This document shows, piece after piece, positions 44,854-55,051 of a DNA stretch of 64,000 nucleotides. The DNA is taken from assembly GCA_900455085.1 (NCBI GenBank), contig UGTZ01000001.1, forward strand, positions 3,254,501 to 3,318,500, read 5' to 3'. The stretch's first letter is position 1. Each line of letters begins with the position of its first letter. Made by a program: the position numbers and the translations under genes. The stretch is from Providencia rettgeri. Its GTDB lineage: Bacteria; Pseudomonadota; Gammaproteobacteria; Enterobacterales; Enterobacteriaceae. A model generated the notes under the pieces. That model had not been told where the DNA came from. It made no database searches and saw only the letters and a program-made list of their open reading frames with translations.

Positions 44854-45985
44854 TCAAGGCTTAAACACAACTGTGCTACCCGCTTTATTAAACGTATCAT
44901 AGACTTCTCTGCTCGGTGGCTTAGGCATCGTTGCAAGTTTTGCTGCTCGGATTGCTGCATCACAGAGTGCCGCGTCATTAGCTGGGCTATTTTTTGGTGT
45001 AATACTCACCAATAACCCATCAGGCGCAAGCTTCAATTGAAGTTCACAAGTACGTCCACGGAAAGTATCTGAATCATAAAACTTACTTTGGATAGCCGCT
45101 TTGACTTTACCGGCATAGCTGTCCACATCCGCATTGGAAGCGCCCGATTTTTTACCGCCACCTTTTCCAGCTGCGGCTTCACCACCTTGTTTGCTTGGGC
45201 CCGAGGCAGTTAAATCACCAAGCAAATCATCTACGGAAGCCGCGTTTTTAGCCGCTTCAGCTTTGGCTTTCGCCGCTTTTGCTTTAGCTTCTTTATCGGC
45301 TTTTTCTTTAGCTTCTTTATCCGCTTTAGCTTTCGCTTCTTTTTCAGCTTTTACTTTAGCTTCTTTATCGGCTTTTTCCTTGGCTTCTTTTTCCGCTTTT
45401 TCTTTAGCTTCTTTTTCAGCTTTGGCTTTAGCGGCTTCGGCTTCTTTCTGCGCTTGCGCCTCGGCCTTCGCCTTCTCAGCCGCTTGCTCTTTAATTAGCT
45501 TTTCTTTTTCAGCTTTCGCTTTTGCAGCAGCTTCTTCCGCTATTTTTTGCTCTTCCTTCGCTTTTTTAGCAGCGTCTAATGCTTTTTTCTGTTGTTCCTC
45601 AGCTTGCTTTTGTTGCTCAGCTGTATCACGTTCAGTTTTAATACGCTCTTCTTCAAGCTGCTGAAGACGCTTTTGTTCCTTTTCTTGCTGTTCTCTAAGC
45701 TCAGCCTCTTGCTTTTGTTCTTGCTCTTTGCGCTCTTTTGCCGCTTGTCTGACGTTATTTTGCTGTCTTTTGCATTTCTTCATACTGCTCAACAACCACG
45801 CCAGGGTCAACCATCACCGCATCGATGACAGTTCCCTCTTCCCCGCCACCACCAAGTTTGACGACGGAAACTAAAGAGCCTATAACAATCAAACCAATCA
45901 ATAGGACGTGCAATACGATTGACATCACTAACGATCGGTTTAAGTTATCTTTTTTCTCTTTTGTCTTTCCCACTCTGGTATCCAA
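44854..45985 (-). pseudogene. tolA: Cell envelope integrity protein TolA, interrupted by a frameshift
   Basis: TolA spans the periplasm and transmits energy from TolQR to Pal. The first frame (45985-45755) gives the membrane anchor RSLVMSIVLHVLLIGLIVIG and the segment VVEQYEEMQ, then stops. The second frame supplies the long Ala/Lys/Glu-rich helix (repeats of KAEKEAKEKA and KADKEAK) and the globular C-terminal domain ending STVVFKP. Removing one base from a T4 run at 45768-45771 joins them as EEMQRQQNNVRQAAKER, giving 376 residues, a usual TolA length. The helical repeat makes length variation common, but the break lies outside it. Probably an assembly error. Gene order tolQ-tolR-tolA-tolB is normal. 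Confidence 0.92.
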
Positions 45986-46024
45986 AAAAAGAATTGTGAC
46001 TTATTCAAACGACAATAACCCAGC

Positions 46025-46447
46025 CTAAATAGGCTGAGTCATCAAGCCAACCGATTTTATCCCTGCGCTGTGTAATATATTCAGCGCCTTAATCACTTCT
46101 TCGTAAGGGACTTCTTTTGCACCACCAATCAAGAAAATTGCTTTTGGATTTTTCTCTAATTGAGATTTCGCCTCTGCAGCAATTTGCTCTGGTGGCAGCA
46201 ATTCTAAAACCTCACCATCAAGGCGCATGTTATATTGGCCAACCCCCGACACTTCTAAAATAATCGGTGGGTTATCACTTGATGATACGGTTTGTGTATC
46301 TGTTGCATCCGGCAATTCAACTTCCACACTTTGAGAAATAATCGGTGCTGTTGCCATAAATATGAGCAACAGTACCAACAATACGTCCAGTAATGGAACA
46401 ATGTTGATTTCGGATTTCAGCTCACGTCTGCGACTTGTGCGCGCCAT
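46025..46447 (-). CDS. tolR: Tol-Pal system protein TolR
   Basis: TolR forms the proton-driven motor with TolQ. The 140-residue protein (E. coli 142) has one N-terminal membrane helix (NIVPLLDVLLVLLLIFMATAP) with the conserved proton-path Asp in LLDVLL, and a periplasmic ExbD-like domain including IFLIGGAKEVPYEEVIKALN. It starts 17 bases after tolQ. Confidence 0.96.
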   Translation of the reverse strand: MARTSRRRELKSEINIVPLLDVLLVLLLIFMATAPIISQSVEVELPDATDTQTVSSSDNPPIILEVSGVGQYNMRLDGEVLELLPPEQIAAEAKSQLEKNPKAIFLIGGAKEVPYEEVIKALNILHSAGIKSVGLMTQPI

Positions 46448-46464
46448 TCGCTTATCTCCCCGTC

Positions 46465-47148
46465 TTATTTCTTATCAGCAGAGAAGGCTTGACGATGCAA
46501 GATGGCTAAAAACTCTTCCATAAAGTTATCGTAGTTTTGCTCTAATTTGCTGACACGTAAGTTCAAACGGTTAAATGCCATAACTGCTGGGATCGCTGCA
46601 AACAAACCAATTGCGGTTGCAATCAGCGCTTCAGCAATACCCGGTGCAACCATTTGTAATGTTGCTTGTTTTACCGCTCCCAATGCAATAAACGCATGCA
46701 TAATCCCCCAAACAGTACCAAATAAACCAATATATGGGCTAATTGAACCAACAGTACCTAAAAATGGGATATGTGCTTCAACTGATTCGAGTTCACGATT
46801 CATTGAAATACGCATTGCACGGGAAGCTCCCGTCACTACTGCATCTGGCGCATGAATATTCGCTTGGTGTAAACGAACGAACTCTTTAAAACCAGAATGG
46901 AAAATTTGTTCGGCACCACTCAATTCATCACGGCGAGCTTGGCTTTCTTTATATAAGCGCGATAGCTCAATACCTGACCAGAACTTATCTTCAAATGCTT
47001 CAGCCTCACGAGTTGCCGCATTTAAAATTTTCGTTCTTTGAATAATGATCGCCCATGATGCGATAGAAAAACCGATCAAAACGAACATAATGAGCTGAAC
47101 CAAAAGGCTCGCTTTAAGGAATAAATCCAGGATATTCATGTCAGTCAC
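46465..47148 (-). CDS. tolQ: Tol-Pal system protein TolQ
   Basis: TolQ is the proton-channel subunit of the Tol motor. The 227-residue protein (E. coli 230) has three membrane helices: near 15-35 (IMFVLIGFSIASWAIII), near 135-155 and near 170-190. The MotA/ExbB block GLFGTVWGIMHAFIALG and TAIGLFAAIPAVMAFNRL are conserved. Its ATG overlaps the ybgC stop by 4 bases, so the two are coupled. Confidence 0.97.
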   Translation of the reverse strand: MTDMNILDLFLKASLLVQLIMFVLIGFSIASWAIIIQRTKILNAATREAEAFEDKFWSGIELSRLYKESQARRDELSGAEQIFHSGFKEFVRLHQANIHAPDAVVTGASRAMRISMNRELESVEAHIPFLGTVGSISPYIGLFGTVWGIMHAFIALGAVKQATLQMVAPGIAEALIATAIGLFAAIPAVMAFNRLNLRVSKLEQNYDNFMEEFLAILHRQAFSADKK

Positions 47149-47549
47149 TGTTTAAACTCCGCGACAATAGACTTAGGAAGCGCAATTGGCTTCATTTTTG
47201 ATGTGTCCACACAAGCAATAAGGGCATTTGCCCCACAAAGCAGGTTACCTTGCGAATCAACTAACCTTTGCTGAAAAGTTAATGAAGCACGTTTCATTTC
47301 AATAATTTGTGTTTCAACTTCCAGCAGGTCATCCAGCTTCGCCCCTTTGACAAAATCAATTGTCATGCTTCGCACAACGAAACCAAGGTTCTCAGCAAGC
47401 ATACTTTGTTGATTGATACCTTTATTTCGCAGCATTTCAGTTCTTGCTCGCTCAAAAAAGGCTAAATAGCGTGCATGATAAACAACACCGCCCGCATCTG
47501 TATCTTCATAATACACGCGAACAGGCCAGCGAAATAACATAACAATCAC
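47145..47549 (-). CDS. ybgC: Acyl-CoA thioester hydrolase YbgC
   Basis: YbgC is a hotdog-fold thioesterase; the E. coli protein acts on short acyl-CoA and interacts with ACP, and heads the tol-pal operon. The 134-residue protein carries the catalytic motif YYEDTDAGGVVYHARYLAFF (Asp-Thr-Asp) and the usual C terminus MKPIALPKSIVAEFKQ. It is the first tol gene and overlaps tolQ by 4 bases. Confidence 0.95.
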   Translation of the reverse strand: MIVMLFRWPVRVYYEDTDAGGVVYHARYLAFFERARTEMLRNKGINQQSMLAENLGFVVRSMTIDFVKGAKLDDLLEVETQIIEMKRASLTFQQRLVDSQGNLLCGANALIACVDTSKMKPIALPKSIVAEFKQ

Positions 47550-47631
47550 TCCGTCTTAGGTTAAATTAATTAACGGTGCCACTATACGCAAGACAGTGCC
47601 AGTTTGGAATCACTTTGAAAGTAAAGATATC

Positions 47632-47663
47632 AAAAATAATTATGGGTCCATTGACCCATAATT
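47632..47663 (-). terminator. Intrinsic terminator after ybgE
   Basis: A perfect 11-bp stem (AATTATGGGTC / GACCCATAATT) with a 4-base loop is followed on the minus strand by ATTTTTG. It starts 12 bases past the ybgE stop and ends the cyd operon before ybgC. Confidence 0.8.
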
Positions 47664-47674
47664 AGCAATTAGAA

Positions 47675-47962
47675 TTATCTAAAGACCTGAAAAAGTCCCC
47701 AAATAAGAATGATGGCAGCAGGCAATGGATGAAAAATTGCACGAAAGATAACTTTTTTAGGTTTAAAACCCACACCAAAAATCATCGCGGTACACGTTGC
47801 CCATATTAACAGCAGCCCTTGCCATATTTGAAATGAACTGGTTTTTGCAGCAAATAGGGTTGGATCCCACATGACTGCACCTGCAGTAACTAAAGCTAAA
47901 ATAAGGATAAGGGCCCTTATCGGCCCCTTATCCAATAGCTGATAGGTTTTATCCACCAGCAT
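47675..47962 (-). CDS. ybgE: Cyd operon protein YbgE
   Basis: YbgE is a small membrane protein of the cyd operon whose function is not firmly known. The 95-residue protein has three hydrophobic segments (ALILILALVTAGAVMW, IWQGLLLIWATCTAMIFGVGF, PAAIILIWGLFQVF) and the YbgE-type region VDKTYQLLDKGPIRAL. It starts 5 bases after cydX and is followed by a terminator. Confidence 0.9.
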   Translation of the reverse strand: MLVDKTYQLLDKGPIRALILILALVTAGAVMWDPTLFAAKTSSFQIWQGLLLIWATCTAMIFGVGFKPKKVIFRAIFHPLPAAIILIWGLFQVFR

Positions 47963-47967
47963 TTTTA

Positions 47968-48081
47968 TTACTCACCATCTTTAGCGGCTTTAGAGTCTTC
48001 AGAGTGCTCTAACGCTAATGCTGCAATCACTGCAAAACTACAAGCTAACAGCGTGCCGAGGATCCAGGCGAAATACCACAT
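47968..48081 (-). CDS. cydX: Cytochrome bd-I accessory subunit CydX
   Basis: CydX is a single-helix subunit that stabilises the cytochrome bd oxidase. The ATG at 48081 gives 37 residues beginning MWYFAWILGTLLACSFAVI, nearly identical to E. coli CydX (37 residues). A longer open frame to 48165 overlaps cydB and is not real. It lies 11 bases after cydB. Confidence 0.95.
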   Translation of the reverse strand: MWYFAWILGTLLACSFAVIAALALEHSEDSKAAKDGE

Positions 48082-48092
48082 AGTTATGCTCC

Positions 48093-49232
48093 TTAATACA
48101 GTGAATGCTTGTTGCCTTCGATGAAGTTTTTGTCCAAACGACCGAACATTTTGTAGTAACACCATGCGGTGTATGCCAGTACGATTGGTACAAAGATAAT
48201 AGCAACAACAGTCATTACTTGCAGTGTGAACAAGCTAGATGTTGCATCCCACATGGTCAAACTTGCGTTTGGCATGATGCTTGAAGGCATGATGAATGGG
48301 AACATTGCTACACCACAGGTTAAAATGATACAAGCGATGGTTAATGAAGAACTCACAAACGCCAAACCATTTTTGTCTGCTTTACTAAACAGCATTGTCA
48401 CTAACGGCAGTGCTACACCCAGAGCAGGCAACGCCCACAGGATTGGGTAAGTATTGAAGTTAGTTAACCAAGCACCAGATTCAACGGCAACAGTTTTGTT
48501 TAGTGGGTTAGATACGCTTAATGTATCGATAGTTGAAGTAACAACATAACCATCAATACCCATCACTAACCAAACACCTGCGCCTGCGAAAGCCACTAAG
48601 GTGACTAATGCACAGATATAAGTTGCTTTACGAACACGTAAGTACAGTTCACCAGTGGTACGCATTTGCAAATAAGTTGCACCTTGCGTCACAATCATCA
48701 TTAAGCCGACAACACCCGCTAACAGACCATATGGGTTTAGCAGACCAAACAGGTTACCTGTATAAGTTAGGTACTGCTGGTTATCGATTTGCAGTGGAAC
48801 ACCTAATAACAGGTTACCAAACGCAACACCGATAACTAATGGTGGAACGAAACCACCAATAAACAGACCCCAGTCCCACATGTTACGCCATTTTGGGTTC
48901 TCCAGTTTTGAACGGTAGTCGAAACCAACCGGACGGAAGAACAATGCAGCTAATACCAAAATCATAGCAACATAGAAACCAGAGAATGCCGCAGCATAAA
49001 CTTGTGGCCATGCAGCGAACATTGCACCACCCGCAGTGATTAACCAAACTTGGTTACCATCCCAGTGCGGTGCAACAGCATTAATCATGATACGGCGTTC
49101 AGTATCTGTTTTACCTAAAATAGGTAATAAGAAGCCAACGCCCATGTCAAAGCCATCTGTGACAGCAAACCCAATCAGTAATACACCGATAAGGATCCAC
49201 CACACAAATCGAAGAACTTCATAATCAAACAT
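48093..49232 (-). CDS. cydB: Cytochrome bd ubiquinol oxidase subunit II
   Basis: CydB is the second large subunit of the high-affinity quinol oxidase used at low oxygen. The 379-residue protein (E. coli 379) starts MFDYEVLRFVWWILIGVLLIG and has eight to nine membrane helices, with GFDMGVGFLLP and the APHWDGNQVWLITAGGAMFAA block conserved. It starts 14 bases after cydA. Confidence 0.97.
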   Translation of the reverse strand: MFDYEVLRFVWWILIGVLLIGFAVTDGFDMGVGFLLPILGKTDTERRIMINAVAPHWDGNQVWLITAGGAMFAAWPQVYAAAFSGFYVAMILVLAALFFRPVGFDYRSKLENPKWRNMWDWGLFIGGFVPPLVIGVAFGNLLLGVPLQIDNQQYLTYTGNLFGLLNPYGLLAGVVGLMMIVTQGATYLQMRTTGELYLRVRKATYICALVTLVAFAGAGVWLVMGIDGYVVTSTIDTLSVSNPLNKTVAVESGAWLTNFNTYPILWALPALGVALPLVTMLFSKADKNGLAFVSSSLTIACIILTCGVAMFPFIMPSSIMPNASLTMWDATSSLFTLQVMTVVAIIFVPIVLAYTAWCYYKMFGRLDKNFIEGNKHSLY

Positions 49233-49246
49233 AAGTGGACTCCTAT

Positions 49247-50814
49247 TTACTGAACGTCGTGTGCAGAAGTGTTTTTCTGTTCAAAGTGATAACGACCGGT
49301 TTTCAGGCTACTTGGCCCTTTACGAGCGAATTTGAACATTAAGAACATTTCAGCAATTAAGAACAGTGTGTACAGACCACAGATCAATACCATAGAGAAG
49401 ATCAGGTCATGAGTCGTCAAGTTAGAGTGTGCAACCGAAACAGGTAACACTTCACCAATTGCCCATGGCTGACGACCATACTCTGCAACGAACCAACCTG
49501 ACTCAATTGCAATCCATGGTAGTGGAATACCGAGCAGTGCAATACGCAGCAACAGTTTATTTTGACCAATACGGTTACGAACTACTGACAGGAATGCCCA
49601 GCCAATAATTAACAGTAACAGGAAGCCAACACCAACCATGATACGGAATGCCCAGAACAGAGGCCCAACGTTAGGAATACTATCTTTCACTGCTTTTTGG
49701 ATTTGAGCTTCAGTTGCATCAACAACATTTGGTGCATATTGTTTTAACAGCAGACCATACCCAAGATCTTTTTTGCTTGCTTCAAATGCTGCACGCAATT
49801 CAGGATCTTGTTACCTGCAAGAAGTTCTTGTAACTGACCATATGCAATCATACCGTTACGAATGCGAACTTCATGTTGTTTCATTAGGTCTTTCAGACCT
49901 AAAACAGGAGTGTCAACCGAGCGGGTTGCAATGATACCCATCGCCCAAGGAATCGAGATCGCAAATTTATTTTCTTGTTTCTCGGTATCTGGCCAAGCGA
50001 TTAAGTTAAACGCGGCAGGAGGAGCATGAGTTTCCCACTCAGCTTCAACCGCTGCAAGTTTAGTTTTTTGCACGTCACCCATTTCGTAACCTGATTCATC
50101 ACCAAGAACGATAACAGATAGAACCGCTGCAATACCAAAACTTGCTGCAATTGCAAAAGAACGCTTAGCAAAAGCAACATCACGACCTTTAAGCAGGTAG
50201 TAAGAGCTAATACCTAAGATAAACATTGCACCGGTACAATAACCCGCAGCAACTGTGTGGACGAACTTAACTTGTGCAACTGGGTTCAAGACTAGCTCAG
50301 AGAAGCTAACCATTTCCATACGCATAGTTTCAAAGTTGAAATCAGCAGCGATTGGGTTTTGCATCCAACCATTCGCAACCAAAATCCACAGAGCAGAGAA
50401 GTTAGAACCTAAAGCAACTAACCATGTTACAGCAAGGTGTTGTTTTTTGCTTAAACGATCCCAACCAAAGAAGAATAAACCGACAAAGGTAGATTCTAAG
50501 AAGAACGCCATCAGACCTTCGATTGCAAGAGGCGCACCGAAGATATCTCCAACGTAGTGAGCGTAGTAAGACCAGTTAGTACCGAATTGGAACTCCATGG
50601 TCAAACCCGTTGCAACACCTAGGGCAAAGTTAATACCGAATAACTTACCCCAGAACTTAGTCATATCTTTATAAATTTGCTTGCCTGACAGTACATATAC
50701 CGTTTCCATGATCGCAAGCAAAAACGCCATACCTAGCGTTAATGGTACGAACAGAAAGTGATACATCGCAGTTAAGGCAAACTGTAATCGTGACAGTTCG
50801 ACAATATCAAACAT
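49247..50814 (-). pseudogene. cydA: Cytochrome bd ubiquinol oxidase subunit I, interrupted by a frameshift
   Basis: CydA carries the three hemes and the quinol site of cytochrome bd. The first frame begins MFDIVELSRLQFALTAMYHF with the heme ligand His19 and runs to LQELLAGNK, then goes out of frame. The second frame resumes RAAFEASKKDLGYGLLLKQY and continues through AGWFVAEYGRQPWAIGEVLP-like sequence to the end. Adding one C near 49807 restores NKDPELRAAFE and gives 522 residues, exactly the E. coli length. The frame break is a single missing base in otherwise well-conserved sequence, so sequencing error is the simplest explanation. It heads cydABX-ybgE. Confidence 0.95.
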
Positions 50815-51587
50815 CTTGACTCCTTGCTCCTAGCAGGAAGACACCGACTTGCGGCAACCCAGCTTCCAGTTTTTAATACTTAGAAAGCCTCTTAACTACC
50901 AGCAAAAAATGCCTCAAAACAACAAATAATTAACAAAATTAAAAGAACGAACATTACTATAATAATAGTACGCCTATCTTCACACACAATAAACTTCTTT
51001 TACGTGACTCAGATTTGAATTCTGAATTTACATCAATAATTATACCCTTTAATAGAAAATCGAGTATTTGATCGAGCACCAATTTAAGCAATTTAAGCAA
51101 ATAAAGCCAGAGGCAATGAATTGATTTACGTCAATTTTTTTCCTATTGTTAATTGCTATACCTGCCAGTCAATTAATGGTTATTTACTTGTTAAAATGCT
51201 GTTATTGATAATGACATAAATGTTCTTAATTTTTCCAAAGATTAACAAAAAATATAATCTATGAATTAAAGCCTCGAAAAAAGAATATTTAATTTGTAAT
51301 AGTATCTTATTTTAAACTTATTATGAATTTTATTAATATAGCCTTTTTTATCAAAAAACGGTTATATTGGCTTAATTGAATTATCGTCAATATTATAAAA
51401 TTGACATGTCGCAATTTTGCTATTTTTTGCACAAAATGCGACTAACTCCCCCCTTCCTCGCCTAATTGGCATTTTATTACCCATTTTCCTTCATATAACC
51501 CTTTAGTCCGCATTTTTAAGTATAGACATACTTTTCATAAAACCGCATAACCATACAAAAATTGTTTGAAACATTTTTGCAAGGTAT
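50815..51587. other. cydA upstream region
   Basis: This gap of about 770 bases separates cydA from the sucD terminator and has no gene on either strand. It should hold the cyd promoters. Besides the FNR-like site listed separately, GTTAATT at 51148-51154 resembles an ArcA half-site; ArcA control of cyd is known in E. coli, but this match alone is weak. Confidence 0.5.
51121..51134. promoter_or_regulatory. FNR-like site upstream of cydA
   Basis: TTGATTTACGTCAA matches the FNR consensus TTGAT-N4-ATCAA with one mismatch. It lies about 310 bases before the cydA ATG. FNR control of cydAB is established in E. coli; use of this site is inferred. Confidence 0.55.
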
Positions 51588-51618
51588 AAAAAAACCCGCG
51601 CTCACATGAGCACGGGCT
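51588..51618 (-). terminator. Terminator of the sdh-suc operon
   Basis: On the minus strand GCCCGTGCTC-ATGT-GAGCGCGGGT forms a stem with one mismatch, followed by seven T residues. It begins 37 bases past the sucD stop. In E. coli the matching 3' end of this operon yields the small RNA SdhX. Confidence 0.9.
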
Positions 51619-51655
51619 TTCGTCTCTTACTCTTGCTAGTTACCTAGCGAATTAC

Positions 51656-52528
51656 TTATTTGTTCAACAGTGATTTTACTGCATCACCGATGTCTGCAAG
51701 GCTACGAACGGTTTTCACACCAGCCGCTTCTAATGCAGCAAATTTCTCATCAGCTGTGCCTTTACCGCCTGCGATGATTGCACCTGCGTGGCCCATACGT
51801 TTGCCTTTTGGTGCAGTTACACCTGCGATGTAACCGACAACAGGTTTAGTGACGTGCTCTTTAATATAAGCCGCTGCTTCTTCTTCTGCGTTACCACCGA
51901 TTTCACCGATCATGACGATAGCTTCAGTTTGTGGATCCGCTTGGAATAATTTCAGGATATCAATAAAGTTTGAACCGGGGATTGGGTCACCACCGATACC
52001 AACACACGTTGATTGACCTAAGCCTGCATCTGTTGTTTGTTTAACAGCTTCATAAGTCAACGTACCTGAACGCGAAACGATACCGACTTTACCTGGCATA
52101 TGGATATGACCAGGTTGGATACCAATCTTACATTCACCCGGAGTGATAACACCTGGGCAGTTAGGACCAATCATACGAACGCCTGCTTCGTCTAATTTCA
52201 CTTTAACTGTCAGCATATCCAACGTTGGGATACCTTCAGTGATGGTGATAATCAGTTTAATGCCTGCATCGATAGCTTCTAAGATAGAATCTTTACAAAA
52301 TGGTGCTGGAACATAAATAACAGAGGCTGTTGCACCCGTAGCTTCTACAGCTTCACGAACGGTGTTAAATACAGGTAAACCTAAGTGTACAGTGCCACCT
52401 TTACCTGGAGTCACACCACCCACCATTTGCGTGCCATAAGCAATCGCTTGTTCTGAGTGGAATGTACCTTGGCCACCTGTGAAACCTTGGCAAATTACTT
52501 TGGTGTTTTTATCGATTAAAATAGACAT
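51656..52528 (-). CDS. sucD: Succinyl-CoA synthetase alpha subunit
   Basis: SucD binds CoA and carries the phospho-histidine of succinyl-CoA synthetase, which converts succinyl-CoA to succinate with ATP or GTP formation. The 290-residue protein (E. coli 289) has the CoA-binding GFTGGQGTFHSEQAIAYG at the N terminus, the MIGPNCPGVITPGECKIG block and the active-site GHAGAII (His about 246). Its ATG overlaps the sucC stop by one base. Confidence 0.98.
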   Translation of the reverse strand: MSILIDKNTKVICQGFTGGQGTFHSEQAIAYGTQMVGGVTPGKGGTVHLGLPVFNTVREAVEATGATASVIYVPAPFCKDSILEAIDAGIKLIITITEGIPTLDMLTVKVKLDEAGVRMIGPNCPGVITPGECKIGIQPGHIHMPGKVGIVSRSGTLTYEAVKQTTDAGLGQSTCVGIGGDPIPGSNFIDILKLFQADPQTEAIVMIGEIGGNAEEEAAAYIKEHVTKPVVGYIAGVTAPKGKRMGHAGAIIAGGKGTADEKFAALEAAGVKTVRSLADIGDAVKSLLNK

Positions 52529-53694
52529 TATTTAGCCTCCGCTGCTGCTACTGCTTTCTTAGCTGCATCTGTCAGGCTGTTCGCAGCGATAATATTCAAG
52601 CCGCTGTCTGCCAGTTTTTTAGCACCTAACTCTGCATTGTTACCTTCTAAACGCACAACTACTGGTACATTTACGCCAACTTCTTCAACTGCACCAATGA
52701 TGCCGTCTGCAATCAGGTCGCAGCGAACGATACCACCAAAGATGTTAACAAAAACTGCTTTCACGTTTTCATCAGAAAGAATGATTTTAAATGCTTCAGT
52801 TACACGCTCTTTTGTCGCGCCGCCGCCAACATCTAAGAAGTTAGCTGGTGCACCACCGTGCAGCTTAACGATGTCCATGGTACCCATTGCAAGGCCCGCA
52901 CCGTTAACCATACAGCCGATATTGCCATCTAACGCAACGTAGTTCAGTTCCCACTGAGCGGCTTGTGCTTCACGTGCATCTTCTTGTGATTCATCACGCA
53001 GTTCACGAATTTCTGGTTGGCGATATAACGCGTTGCTATCGATACCTAATTTACCATCTAAACAAACTAAATCACCCGCAGTACTAATAACCAGTGGATT
53101 GATTTCAGCTAATGCTAAATCGCGTTCTAGGAATAATGTTGCCAGACCCATGAAAATTTTCGCGAATTGGCTAACTTGTTTGCCGGTTAAGCCTAATTTG
53201 AATGCTAATTCACGGCCTTGGAAAGGCATTGGGCCAGTCAGTGGGTCGATAATCGCTTTGTGAATTAACTCTGGAGTCTCTTCTGCTACTTTCTCGATTT
53301 CCACGCCACCTTCGGTAGATGCCATGAATACAACGCGACGAGTGCTACGGTCTACAACCGCACCTAAATAGAGTTCTTTAGCAATATCAGTTGCCGTTTC
53401 AACCAGAATTTGGTTAACAGGCTGGCCATTTGCATCAGTTTGATAGGTAACTAAGTTTTTACCTAACCAATGTTCTGCAAATGCTTTCACTTCATTGATA
53501 TCACTAGTGACTTTTACGCCGCCAGCTTTACCACGTCCACCTGCGTGAACTTGGCATTTAATTACCCATGGGCCGTCACCAATTTTTTTAGCAGCATCGA
53601 CGGTTTCAGCGACTGATGAACAGGCATAACCTGTCGGTGCAGGCATCCCATAACGTGCAAACAACTGTTTTGCCTGGTACTCGTGTAAATTCAT
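52528..53694 (-). CDS. sucC: Succinyl-CoA synthetase beta subunit
   Basis: SucC supplies the ATP-grasp nucleotide site of succinyl-CoA synthetase. The 388-residue protein (E. coli 388) starts MNLHEYQAKQLFARYGMPAP and has KCQVHAGGRGKAGGVK, LEINPLV-type LAEINPLVIS, and VNIFGGIVRCDLIADGI. A small GAGGCG/CGCCTC hairpin lies in the 132-base gap after sucB. It is followed immediately by sucD. Confidence 0.98.
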   Translation of the reverse strand: MNLHEYQAKQLFARYGMPAPTGYACSSVAETVDAAKKIGDGPWVIKCQVHAGGRGKAGGVKVTSDINEVKAFAEHWLGKNLVTYQTDANGQPVNQILVETATDIAKELYLGAVVDRSTRRVVFMASTEGGVEIEKVAEETPELIHKAIIDPLTGPMPFQGRELAFKLGLTGKQVSQFAKIFMGLATLFLERDLALAEINPLVISTAGDLVCLDGKLGIDSNALYRQPEIRELRDESQEDAREAQAAQWELNYVALDGNIGCMVNGAGLAMGTMDIVKLHGGAPANFLDVGGGATKERVTEAFKIILSDENVKAVFVNIFGGIVRCDLIADGIIGAVEEVGVNVPVVVRLEGNNAELGAKKLADSGLNIIAANSLTDAAKKAVAAAEAK

Positions 53695-53826
53695 GATGTT
53701 CTATCCATAATTGAGTCTGAAGAGGCGTTTATTCGCCTCCTGCAATTGTTACTGATTTAGCAACCCGCGAACGGGCTGCATCGGTTACTTCAGACCGGAC
53801 AAGTTGTACCCTGCCCTGTTATGTTG

Positions 53827-55037
53827 CTATACGTCCAGCAGTAAACGAGTTGGATCTTCCAGCATATCTTTGATAGCGACTAAGAAGCCAACTGACTCAC
53901 TACCATCGATTAAACGGTGGTCGTAAGACAGTGCTAAATACATCATAGGAAGAATCTCTACCTTACCATTTACAGCCATAGGGCGGTCTTTAATCGCATG
54001 CATGCCTAAAATCGCGCTCTGTGGTGGGTTAATGATAGGTGTAGACATCAGAGAACCGAATACGCCACCATTAGTGATAGTGAAGTTACCGCCACTTAAG
54101 TCTTCAACAGTTAATTTACCATCACGACCTTTGACAGCCAGTTCTTTAATTTCTTCTCGATATCAGCCATGCTCATTGCATCGACATCACGTAGAACAGG
54201 CGTTACAAGACCACGTGGTGTTGAAACTGCAATACTAATATCGAAATAGTTATGGTAAACCACATCATCGCCATCGATAGAAGCATTCACTTCTGGGTAG
54301 CGTTTCAGTGCTTCAACAGCAGCTTTCACATAGAAAGACATAAAGCCTAAACGAACACCATGACGTTTTTCGAATACTTCGCCATATTGTTTACGTAAGT
54401 CTTTGATTGGTTGCATATTGACTTCGTTAAACGTCGTCAACATTGCAGTGGTGTTTTTCGCTTCTAACAGACGCTCTGCGATACGTTTACGTAAACGCGT
54501 CATTGGAACACGTTTTTCGCTACGATGCGCTAAAGGCGCTTGTGGCGCTTCTGGTGCTTTCGCCGCAGGTGCCGCAGATTTATTTGCCGCTAAATGTTTT
54601 TCAACATCTTCACGCGTTAAACGTCCACCAACGCCAGTCCCTTTGATATCCGCAGGGTTTAAATCGTGCTCTGCAATTAAACGGCGAATAGCTGGGGTCA
54701 GCGCATCGTTGCTTTCTGTTTCTAGACTTGCAGTTTGACGTTGTGCAGGTGTTGATTCTTGTGCTTCTTTCACTTCAGCAGGGATACCAGTGCTGTCGCC
54801 TAAACGAATGCGCCCCAGTAATTGCTTAGATAATACCGTTGCACCTTCATCTTCAACGATAGCTTCTAATACACCCGCTTCGCTTGCAGGAACTTCTAAT
54901 ACGACTTTATCTGTTTCGATCTCAACCAGTACTTCATCACGCTGAACACTGTCACCTGGTTTTTTATGCCATGTGGCAACCGTAGCATCTGCAACGGACT
55001 CAGGAAGATCGGGAACAAGAATTTCTACGCTACTCAT
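53827..55037 (-). pseudogene. sucB: 2-oxoglutarate dehydrogenase E2 component, interrupted by a frameshift
   Basis: SucB is the dihydrolipoyl succinyltransferase core of the 2-oxoglutarate dehydrogenase complex. The first frame contains the lipoyl domain with the lysine in VEIETDKVVLEVPA, the E1/E3-binding domain (AIRRLIAEHDLNPADI) and half the catalytic domain up to MADIEKK. The last frame gives STPIINPPQSAILGMH and the active-site ALSYDHRLIDG. Adding one base to a T3 run at 54150-54152 restores EKKIKELAVKGRDGKLTVED, and the product is 403 residues (E. coli 405). A single missing base in strictly conserved sequence suggests sequencing error. It lies 14 bases after sucA. Confidence 0.95.
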
Positions 55038-55051
55038 TTTCTATCCTTTAA

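Noticed and set aside
45134..45664. A 176-codon plus-strand ORF opposite tolA
   Set aside because: It is the antisense shadow of the Ala/Lys-rich TolA helix and consists of Ala/Ser/Phe low complexity.
47968..48165. Longer 65-codon version of cydX
   Set aside because: The extension overlaps cydB and lacks family support; the 37-residue CydX start at 48081 is well conserved.
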